Source: Caulobacteraceae bacterium (lineage in GTDB: Bacteria > Pseudomonadota > Alphaproteobacteria > Caulobacterales > Caulobacteraceae). From it: a stretch of 8,375 nucleotides of DNA. Position 1 is the first letter of the stretch. The number at the start of each line of letters is the position of its first letter. The position numbers were made by a program, and so were the translations under genes. This document shows positions 1-5,860 of the stretch, in pieces. The stretch covers positions 1-8,375 of the forward strand of contig CANGRP010000109.1 of the NCBI GenBank assembly GCA_947456005.1. Direction: 5' to 3'. The notes beneath the pieces are model-generated. The model saw nothing but the letters and a program-made list of their open reading frames with translations. It was not told where the DNA came from and searched no databases.

Positions 1-125
1 ATAGCGGCTTCAGCGGCGGGGGCTGCGGCTTCAGCAGCCGGAGCGGCTTCTTGAGCGGGCTGGCTGCAGGCGGCCAGCGAAGCCACGGCGGCCAGAGCGG
101 CCACAGTCAGAGCGACTTTCTTCAT
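1..125 (-). CDS. Small Ala/Pro/Glu-rich lipoprotein, 3' end cut off by window edge
   Basis: The visible 41 codons start at an ATG (125-123) preceded by a GGGAG-type ribosome binding site about 8 nt upstream. The protein opens with MKK, a hydrophobic Ala/Val/Leu stretch, and a lipobox LAAC with Cys20 as the predicted lipidated residue. Ser follows the Cys, so the +2 Asp inner-membrane retention signal is absent and outer-membrane sorting by Lol is plausible. The mature part is low-complexity; the heptad AAPAAEA occurs twice in tandem (residues 27-33 and 34-40) and seems to continue past the edge. No enzymatic domain is visible. Tiny lipoproteins like this are common in alphaproteobacteria and are usually annotated as hypothetical, sometimes loosely as entericidin-like. 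It lies 99 nt downstream of rsmA on the same strand, so it could be read through from the cluster or have its own promoter. I am confident it is a lipoprotein; the function is unknown. Confidence 0.75.
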   Translation of the reverse strand, partial: MKKVALTVAALAAVASLAACSQPAQEAAPAAEAAAPAAEAA

Positions 126-224
126 TACAACTCTCCCGAGATGACCGAAGGCACGCCCGAAACCACGACGGTTCCGGAATCGCCCCTTGGACAGCCGAAA
201 CCCTATGCCCGCAGAAACCGGCGA
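126..224 (-). other. Spacer between rsmA and the lipoprotein gene, with a hairpin
   Basis: Transcribed leftwards, this 99-nt spacer can form an 8-bp stem with a 5-nt loop: arms at 177-170 (CCGGAACC) and 164-157 (GGTTTCGG), loop GTCGT, with one G-U pair in the RNA. No U-tract follows, so an intrinsic terminator is not supported. The hairpin could instead stabilise a 3' end or lie in the leader of the lipoprotein gene. A weak promoter-like pair, TTGATC overlapping the rsmA stop and CATAGG 15 nt further on, is visible but unconvincing. A GANTC site (the CcrM methylation motif in alphaproteobacteria) is at 177-181; this motif occurs many times in the window. Confidence 0.4.
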
Positions 225-1046
225 TCAAGCTTTCGTGAGCAGGGCGTCGGCAAGAGAGAGGAAGCCCTCCAGGTCCAGGGTCTCCGGTCGCACCGAGGGA
301 TCCACGCCGGCGGTGTGGCAGAGGGTCTCTCCCCCAAGCGCCCGCAATCCGGCCCGGAGCATCTTGCGTCTCTGCCCAAAGGCTGCGGCCGTGACCTTCT
401 GCAGGGCCTCCAGCCGGGGCCCGGTCACCGGGCGCGATCTTGGAACCAGGTGAACGACCGCCGAGTCCACCTTGGGCGGTGGCGTGAAGGCCTTTGCCGG
501 CGCCTCCAGGACAAGCCGGCGCTCAGTAATCGCGGCGGCCAGGACAGCGAGGCGGCCGTAATCCGGATCGCCAGGTTCCGCGACGATGCGCCGGGCGACC
601 TCCTTCTGGAACATCAGGGTCATGGATCGCGGACGGAAGGCGCCGGTCAGCCATTTGACCAGCAGGGGCGTGCCGACATTGTAGGGCAGGTTGGAGACGA
701 TACGGGCTCCCTCCGGTCCGGCGATCGAGATCTCATCCACCTTGAGAGCATCAGAGTGGAGGACCTCAAGGCGCCCGGGAAAGGCGGCGGCCAGTTCGGC
801 CAGCAGGGGAAGGAAGCGAGCGTCACGCTCGATGGCCGTCACCCTGGCGCCGGTCTCCAGGAGGGCCTGGGTCAGGCCGCCGGGGCCAGGCCCCACCTCA
901 AGGACATGGTCGGCCGGCCCCGCTTCCGACAGGCGGGCGATCTTCCGGGTCACGTTCAGGTCCAGAAGAAAGTGCTGGCCCAGACCCTTGTTGGCCTGGA
1001 GGCCATGGGCCGCGAGGCGGTCGGAGATCCGGACGGGAAGGGTCAA
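225..1046 (-). CDS. rsmA: 16S rRNA (adenine-N6,N6) dimethyltransferase RsmA/KsgA
   Basis: RsmA dimethylates the two adjacent adenines in the 3'-terminal helix 45 of 16S rRNA, using S-adenosylmethionine, late in 30S assembly in the cytoplasm. The 273-residue product has the usual family length. Visible motifs in order: GLGQHFLLD (21-29), the SAM-binding loop LEVGPGPGGLT (49-59), the acidic residue E73 in AIERD, D99 in HSDALK, the catalytic NLPY (119-122), and the family signature FTPPPKVDS (187-195), followed by QRRKMLR (225-231) in the C-terminal rRNA-binding part. The start codon is TTG (1046-1044), overlapping the pdxA stop as TTGA. I see no in-frame ATG that would keep the conserved N-terminus. 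The ribosome binding site is weak and lies in an 18-nt palindrome, which suggests translational coupling to pdxA. Identity is very secure; the exact start is fairly secure. Confidence 0.96.
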   Translation of the reverse strand: MTLPVRISDRLAAHGLQANKGLGQHFLLDLNVTRKIARLSEAGPADHVLEVGPGPGGLTQALLETGARVTAIERDARFLPLLAELAAAFPGRLEVLHSDALKVDEISIAGPEGARIVSNLPYNVGTPLLVKWLTGAFRPRSMTLMFQKEVARRIVAEPGDPDYGRLAVLAAAITERRLVLEAPAKAFTPPPKVDSAVVHLVPRSRPVTGPRLEALQKVTAAAFGQRRKMLRAGLRALGGETLCHTAGVDPSVRPETLDLEGFLSLADALLTKA

Positions 1047-2035
1047 CTCGCCCGCCGGCGGGCGATCTCGCCAGCCATGCGAAGGGCGGCGATGAAGCTG
1101 TCGGCCCGGGCCAGGCCCTTGCCCGCGATATCGAAGGCGGTCCCGTGGTCCGGAGACGTCCTCACCACCGGCAGGCCCAGGGTCAGGTTCACCCCCCCCC
1201 AGAAGTCGAGCATCTTGATCGGGATGAGGGCCTGGTCGTGATACATGCAGATCACGGCGTCATAGCGTGCGCGGATCTCAGGGGCGAAGAGGCTGTCAGC
1301 GGGCAGGGGGCCTTCGATATCCAGGCCTTCCGCCCTGAGGCGGTTCGCCGCGGGCCGGATCAAGGTGATCTCTTCGCGTCCGATCTCCCCGGCCTCCCCG
1401 GCATGGGGATTGAGCGCCGCCATGGCGAGGCGGGGGCGAGCCAGCCCGAAGTCCCGCGTGAGGGACTGTGCGGTGACCCTTGCTGTGCGCAGGAGGCCCT
1501 CCAGGCTGAGGGCGTCGCTCACCCCAGAGATCGGCAGGTGGATGGTCGCCAGGCTGACGCGAAGGTCCGCCGCCGCCAGCATCATCACAGGCCCCCGTTC
1601 ACCGATCCAGGGCGTCCCGGCTGTGAGTTCGCCGATGTACTCCGTGTGCCCGGGATGGGGGAATCCCGCCGACTTCAGGACGGACTTCGAGATCGGGGCC
1701 GTGACCAGGGCGCGGGCCTCGCCGGCAAGGCAGGCCCGGGTCGCCGCGGCGATCCACTTGGTCACAGATGTCGCCGCGCTGGTAGCGGGATGACCGGGCC
1801 GAACGGGCTCCGGCAGGGGCAGGTCGATCACCGGCAGGGCGGATGAAAAGACCCCGGCGGCCTCCGCGGGCGCCTCCACGAGGGCGATGGGCGCGCCCAA
1901 CCGCCTCAGCGTCCCGGCGTCTCCGAATACCACGAAGGCAGGGTCGCCCGTCCTCCGGCGTGACCACGCGTCAACGATGATCTCGGGACCGATCCCGGCG
2001 GGATCGCCGAGGGTCACCGCAAGGGGCGGGCTCAC
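1043..2035 (-). CDS. pdxA: 4-hydroxythreonine-4-phosphate dehydrogenase PdxA
   Basis: PdxA oxidises 4-phosphooxy-L-threonine with NAD to an unstable ketone that decarboxylates; PdxJ (not in this window) then uses the product to make pyridoxine 5'-phosphate, in the DXP-dependent vitamin B6 pathway. The product has 330 residues, close to the E. coli enzyme. It opens with GDPAGIGPEI (10-19). The substrate-binding HT pair is H130-T131, and the metal-ligand histidines are H166 (TIHLPI), H211 (NPHAGE) and H266 (YHDQAL). The C-terminal signature DHGTAFDIAGKG is at 296-307. Start is GTG, with an AGGCGG-like site overlapping the surA stop TAG. It lies 11 nt after surA and overlaps rsmA by 4 nt, so co-translation is likely. 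An uninterrupted G9 tract on the coding strand encodes the W-G-G-V of LDFWGGVNL; the frame is intact across it. Confidence 0.97.
   Translation of the reverse strand: MSPPLAVTLGDPAGIGPEIIVDAWSRRRTGDPAFVVFGDAGTLRRLGAPIALVEAPAEAAGVFSSALPVIDLPLPEPVRPGHPATSAATSVTKWIAAATRACLAGEARALVTAPISKSVLKSAGFPHPGHTEYIGELTAGTPWIGERGPVMMLAAADLRVSLATIHLPISGVSDALSLEGLLRTARVTAQSLTRDFGLARPRLAMAALNPHAGEAGEIGREEITLIRPAANRLRAEGLDIEGPLPADSLFAPEIRARYDAVICMYHDQALIPIKMLDFWGGVNLTLGLPVVRTSPDHGTAFDIAGKGLARADSFIAALRMAGEIARRRAS
1048..1065 (-). promoter_or_regulatory. 18-nt perfect palindrome over the rsmA ribosome binding region
   Basis: The sequence TCGCCCGCCGGCGGGCGA is perfectly self-complementary and ends one base before the TTG start of rsmA, inside the last codons of pdxA (encoding IARRRAS). 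In the leftward mRNA it can fold as a 7-bp GC-rich stem with a CCGG loop, covering the only G-rich sequence available as a Shine-Dalgarno. With the TTG start, this suggests rsmA is poorly initiated unless ribosomes finishing pdxA open the structure. The palindrome is seen directly; the regulatory role is inferred. Confidence 0.5.
1192..1200 (-). repeat. G9 homopolymer (coding strand) inside pdxA
   Basis: Nine consecutive C on the plus strand read as nine G in pdxA, within codons TGG GGG GGG GTG (W279-V282), just upstream of the conserved NLTLGLP segment. A one-base slip would truncate or scramble the C-terminal quarter of PdxA, including DHGTAFDIAGKG. The assembled frame is intact. Confidence 0.85.
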
Positions 2036-2046
2036 AACGCCGCCGC

Positions 2047-3348
2047 CTATCGCGTCTCAATGGTGGCGGCGGTGCGGAGGTCGCGCATGTAACGCCGGGC
2101 GATCATCGAAAGCTGCTGGCCATAGATGCGCCCCTCGACCTGCTCCTGGCTCACATCACCGGCCCCGCCCGACCCGCGGGCGCAGACCGTCAGGATGTGG
2201 AGACCCACATTGGTGCGGATCGGCTCCGACGTCTGGCCAGTCGAGAGACCTTCCACGGCGCTTCGGAAGGCGGGCGAAAGATCCTTCAGCTCCGCTTCGC
2301 CGAGATCACCGGCCACGACGCCCTGGACCCGGTTCGCCTCGGTCTCGACCGCCTCGCAGCCGCTGATCCGGCCGCGAAGTTCGCCCAGCCGGCCGGCGGC
2401 GGCGCGGACGTCTGCATCTGGTGCGGTCTGGGGAAGGGCGATGGCCGCCTGTTTCAGGCTCACCGTCTGGGTCGAGGCTCCGGCGCGCCGGTCCCGCATA
2501 TAGACAATGTACACGCCGTCCCGGACAGGAATCGGCTGGGAGAGCTGGCCCGGGCGCATCTGCTCAAGGGCGGCGTCCACTTCCGAGGGCATTTCCCCGG
2601 CCGTGATCCAGCCGACATCGCCGCCCGTGGCGGCCGTCGGCGAGGCGGAGAACTGGCGGGCGACCGCGGGGAAGGGCGCTCCCTGTTGGATCTGGGCCAC
2701 GAGCTGGGTGGCCCCGTTCACCGCCACCTCCATCCCACCCACGCGCGCGGCGTCGATGAAGACCTCGGCGATCTGGTACTGAGGGCGAGTGGCCGCTGCG
2801 GAGATACGCTCCATCTCCGCCTTGACCTGGTCGTCGCCGACCCTCAGCCGGGAGCCGTATCGACCGCGAACCCAACGCTGCCACCCCGTCTGAGCCCGGA
2901 CCTGTTCGCGAAGCGTGGCGATGCCGATCCCCTGGGCCGCGAGGGCGTTGGTAAATTGTTGCAGGTTCGCGTTGTTTTCCCTCGCCATTTCGGTGAGTTG
3001 TTCATCCACCTCGTCGTCTGTCGGAACGATCTCGATCTTCTGTTCCTTCTCGACCCGGCGCAACTCCTGGATCTGTAGGCGTTCGTCCACCAGGCCGCTG
3101 AGGGCCTCGCGCTGGAACTGGGGCAGATTCTGCTCGGTGGGCTGGACCCCGGATGTCGCGATCAGGAGGCGCATCCTCTGGGCGAGGTCGAAGGTCGAGA
3201 TGACCTCGTCGTTGATCACCGCTGCGACGCCCTCGGACAGCCCGGCCGGCGCAGGCCGGCCCTGGGAGAAGGCCGGGCCCGCAACGACCCCCAACGCCAG
3301 GCAGACGGCGGCGAGGGTGCGACAGCCCTTCATCGCGGCGCGGGTCAT
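2047..3348 (-). CDS. surA: Periplasmic chaperone / peptidyl-prolyl isomerase SurA
   Basis: SurA escorts unfolded outer-membrane proteins, LptD among them in E. coli, across the periplasm to the BAM complex. I chose the ATG at 3348-3346 (433 residues) because it puts a compact signal peptide at the N-terminus (positive start, Leu/Ala/Val core, probable cleavage after PAFS, residues 25-28). An ATG nine codons upstream (3375) is an alternative. Next come the SurA N-domain (GVAAVINDEVIS onward, about 40-165) and a parvulin domain (about 191-285) with QIAEVFI, FSASPTAATGGDVGWI and a GVYIV end. A second parvulin-like repeat (about 295-390) is divergent: it keeps GDLGE, L-S-P-AF and GLHIL but lacks the FS-S-GG-GW core, and carries Cys331 and Cys389. 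The gene is separated from lptD by 195 nt and from pdxA by 11 nt. Identity is secure; the start is less so. Confidence 0.93.
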   Translation of the reverse strand: MTRAAMKGCRTLAAVCLALGVVAGPAFSQGRPAPAGLSEGVAAVINDEVISTFDLAQRMRLLIATSGVQPTEQNLPQFQREALSGLVDERLQIQELRRVEKEQKIEIVPTDDEVDEQLTEMARENNANLQQFTNALAAQGIGIATLREQVRAQTGWQRWVRGRYGSRLRVGDDQVKAEMERISAAATRPQYQIAEVFIDAARVGGMEVAVNGATQLVAQIQQGAPFPAVARQFSASPTAATGGDVGWITAGEMPSEVDAALEQMRPGQLSQPIPVRDGVYIVYMRDRRAGASTQTVSLKQAAIALPQTAPDADVRAAAGRLGELRGRISGCEAVETEANRVQGVVAGDLGEAELKDLSPAFRSAVEGLSTGQTSEPIRTNVGLHILTVCARGSGGAGDVSQEQVEGRIYGQQLSMIARRYMRDLRTAATIETR

Positions 3349-3543
3349 GACAGACACTTCTTCCTTCAAGCTCATGGTGAGGTTCGGCTGCCTTCTGACA
3401 TGGGTGTGGCCTTCACTCCAGAGGTGTGACGTTAGAGCCTGTCGCCTTCAGACGGAACGCCCGACGGGACAAGACAGGCTCCAGGTCCAGTACGTGAGGA
3501 CATGCTTCGATCCGATAACCGGTTCCATGCATCGGAGCATGCC
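3349..3543 (-). other. Structured spacer between lptD and surA, no gene seen
   Basis: This is the only long gap inside the cluster. Two inverted repeats are visible. The first lies against the lptD stop: CATGCTTCGAT (3501-3511) faces ATCGGAGCATG (3531-3541) with 10 of 11 bases pairing, and the 8-nt palindrome AACCGGTT (3517-3524) sits between the arms. The second is a perfect 9-bp repeat, GAGCCTGTC (3435-3443) and GACAGGCTC (3473-3481), with a 29-nt interior containing CCCGACGGG. Neither is followed by a U-tract in the leftward direction. I find no convincing -35/-10 pair. Possible roles are 3'-end stabilisation of the lptFGD message, a leader structure for surA, or a protein-binding site. 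Confidence 0.45.
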
Positions 3544-5808
3544 CTATCGGGTGGCAAGGGGGCCTCCCAATGTGGCGAGGGTGAGGCGAAGATTGATGGA
3601 GGTCGAGGAGCCCAGTCGTCCGACCTGCAGGTCTTCCTGCCGGTAGATGATGTCCAGGCGAGTGCAGTCGTCCCGGTACACAAGGCCGATATCCCGAATC
3701 ACCCAGGCGCTCGCGGCGATGTCGTGGTTCCCGTAGAACGACATGCCCCACCTTTCGTTGAAGAAGACCTCGCCGCCAAGGTCTGCGTTCTCACGCCGCC
3801 CGGACCCGGGCCCGGTCTCTTCCTTGAGATAGCGGAAGTATCCAGACCCCCTTCTGACCGAGACGTTCGCGCCGGCCTCTGCGCGGCGGACGCTGAGATC
3901 TTCACCATCAAGCCGGCTCCGGGCGAAGAAGCTGACCCCGGTCAGAGGCTCGGCCTCCACGGCGACGATCCAGTCCGACGCCTTCCGGGACAGGCCCGAG
4001 GTGGTTGAGAACACCTCGGACTCGTTTGACCGGAAACTGCGTCCCAGCACGAGGTGTGCGCTCCGGCCACTATCCCAGAGAATGCTCGTCCGGGCCGCCA
4101 GGCTCATCCGGAGACCGTCTTCGGTCAGGTCATACCCGGGAAACTGGTTGAGCCGGAAAAGGCTGGTCTCGTCGAAGACCACGGTGGCCGAGTCCTCGTT
4201 CAGGTAGATCGGCGCCCCCGCCGGCGTGCGGCCCACGCGGATGAGCGCGGCGCCCGCGGACGCCACAAACTGGGCGGTCGGTTCGATCACCACGAGCGCG
4301 CCTGAGGTCCGTCGGGCGAGGGGCAAGGAGACATCCGCTCCCGCCGTCGCCAGGGAGCGCCCCTGCGAGACATTCCGGCCCGCGACGCCGTCAACATCGC
4401 CCAGGTTGTAGCCGTCCATCCTCAAGTTGCCGAAGGCCGAGATGCGCAGGCCGCCCAGGCTGGTGGAGGTGCGACGCCAGTCGCTCTCAAAGGTCACCCT
4501 CCGGCTGTCCAGCCCCGGCGTCCCGGCCGGGCTGGCCGGCGCGGCGTCCCGGGTCAGGGCCACGGCGGAGGCTCGGACCCGAACGCGGCCGCCAAAAAGA
4601 TCCGTGATCGGCTCGAACCGGCTTTCGATGAAGGGACCCACCTGGGGGAAGGTCCGGTCATCGTCCTCGGGCCGCAGGCCCTGGATGCTGAAGGCGCCTG
4701 CCGAGAACCACGAACGCGCCGTCTGGCGGGTGGCGTAGACCTGCGAAATGAGGCGCCGGTCGTCCGGAACAAACGGACCCCGGGCCACGTAGACCTCACC
4801 GACGTCGTACTTCTCGAACAGCAGATTGTCCGAGGTCCGCTCGGCGCTGAAGCCCCAACGCCATTCCGGTGAGTGGGCGAAGGCCCCGGATGCCAGGATG
4901 TAGCTGCGGGAGGTCGGGTCACCGAAGGCGTTGCCGTCGCCGTCGAAGTCACGGTCGTAGGTGAAGCCACCCCGAACATCGATCGCCCCGGTCCGGAAGC
5001 GCTGGCGATAATGGCCGTTCAGGAAGGGAAGCACCCGGCTGTTGATCTGGGGCGAGAGCGTCAGGTCCGCTGAGGGGCTCAGCACGAAGACGTACGGCTG
5101 CTCGTAGGACAGCCCCCGGCGCCCGGAGGTCTGGATGTCGGGGGTCAGGAACCCCGAGCTGCGCTCGGCCTGGGGATCGGCATGCCAGAAGACCGGGACC
5201 CAGAAAACGGGGGCGCCCCGGACGCGGATGACGGCGTTGCGGTAGGACACCACCTGCCGTTCGCGGTCCTGGGTGATCTTCTCGGCCTGGATCGACCAGG
5301 ACGGGTCCTTCGTCTCGCCGCTCTTCGCGCAGATCTCGCAGGGCGTATAGATGGCCCGGTTCAGTTCGTTCAGCGTCTCGCTGCGACGGACAGCGCTGGC
5401 CGCGGCGATCTTGACCTGGCCCTCGCTGCGGGCGGCGAACCCGGCGGCAGCCCCTACGGACAGGTTCTGGTCGAGGACCAACTCGTCGGCGAACTGGGCC
5501 GTCCGGTCAGGGTTGATGATCCTGACATTGCCCTTGGCCCGGATGATGCGGGTGGCGGCCTCGAAGGTCACTTCGTCCGCTGTCAGGGTGCGTTCCTGGT
5601 ACCGGGCCTGGACCTTGCCGCGGGCGACGGTCAGCCCCTTTTCGTCATCCCGGGAGACGGTGTCCGCCTCCAGGTAGAGCTGGTCAGGGGTCAGGCCGTC
5701 GGCCCCGGCGGCGGGCGGAGGTGCGGCCAGGGCAGGGGCGGCCGCCATCAGGACGGCGCTGGTCAGCCAGGCCGCAATACCCCATCCCTTGAAAGCCAAC
5801 CGCTTCAT
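3544..5808 (-). CDS. lptD: LPS-assembly outer-membrane protein LptD
   Basis: LptD forms the outer-membrane barrel that, plugged by the lipoprotein LptE, inserts LPS into the outer leaflet. I chose the ATG at 5808 (754 residues): it gives a normal signal peptide (MKRLAFKGWG, hydrophobic core, cleavage near APALA at about residue 29) and has AAGG just upstream. A GTG at 5859, one base after the lptG stop, would add 17 residues. After the signal comes the OstA-type beta-jellyroll (about 38-135; LEADTVSRDDEKGLTVARG, IIRAKGNVRI), then the barrel domain, with conserved stretches such as PVFWVPVFWHADP (200-212) and SSGFLTPDI (217-225). Only three cysteines remain after signal cleavage: C157 and C160 in a CEIC motif, and C715 near the C-terminus in RDDCTRLDI. 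The E. coli protein has four, including an adjacent C-terminal pair, so disulfide wiring must differ. The last strand ends near TSINLRLTLATLG. Confidence 0.96.
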   Translation of the reverse strand: MKRLAFKGWGIAAWLTSAVLMAAAPALAAPPPAAGADGLTPDQLYLEADTVSRDDEKGLTVARGKVQARYQERTLTADEVTFEAATRIIRAKGNVRIINPDRTAQFADELVLDQNLSVGAAAGFAARSEGQVKIAAASAVRRSETLNELNRAIYTPCEICAKSGETKDPSWSIQAEKITQDRERQVVSYRNAVIRVRGAPVFWVPVFWHADPQAERSSGFLTPDIQTSGRRGLSYEQPYVFVLSPSADLTLSPQINSRVLPFLNGHYRQRFRTGAIDVRGGFTYDRDFDGDGNAFGDPTSRSYILASGAFAHSPEWRWGFSAERTSDNLLFEKYDVGEVYVARGPFVPDDRRLISQVYATRQTARSWFSAGAFSIQGLRPEDDDRTFPQVGPFIESRFEPITDLFGGRVRVRASAVALTRDAAPASPAGTPGLDSRRVTFESDWRRTSTSLGGLRISAFGNLRMDGYNLGDVDGVAGRNVSQGRSLATAGADVSLPLARRTSGALVVIEPTAQFVASAGAALIRVGRTPAGAPIYLNEDSATVVFDETSLFRLNQFPGYDLTEDGLRMSLAARTSILWDSGRSAHLVLGRSFRSNESEVFSTTSGLSRKASDWIVAVEAEPLTGVSFFARSRLDGEDLSVRRAEAGANVSVRRGSGYFRYLKEETGPGSGRRENADLGGEVFFNERWGMSFYGNHDIAASAWVIRDIGLVYRDDCTRLDIIYRQEDLQVGRLGSSTSINLRLTLATLGGPLATR

Positions 5809-5860
5809 CGACGCCTTGTCCGGGCGGCCGGGCTGCGATTCGACAGTCCGGACGTCCACC

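Noticed and set aside
157..177. Intrinsic terminator after rsmA
   Set aside because: The stem-loop is good, but no U-tract follows it in the direction of transcription.
157..181. EcfG-type stress promoter (GGAAC-N16/17-GTT) for the lipoprotein gene
   Set aside because: GGAAC is present on the minus strand, but the element 16 nt later reads GTG, so the -10 half does not match.
51..1241. A 396-codon open frame on the plus strand opposite rsmA and part of pdxA
   Set aside because: It is antisense to two clearly recognised genes, has no family-like motifs, and its composition (Gly/Arg/Gln-rich) is typical of antisense frames in GC-rich DNA.
3349..3375. surA starting at the upstream ATG (3375)
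   Set aside because: It is possible, but it adds nine residues with two Glu before the signal peptide; the ATG at 3348 gives a more normal signal sequence. Kept as an alternative.
3413..3751. A 112-codon minus-strand open frame over the lptD 3' end and spacer
   Set aside because: It is out of frame with lptD and mostly within it, Arg/Pro/His-rich, with no good start signal.
5809..5859. lptD starting at the GTG one base after the lptG stop
   Set aside because: It would put 17 mostly polar residues before a well-formed signal peptide; the ATG at 5808 has AAGG upstream and a typical N-terminus. Kept as an alternative.
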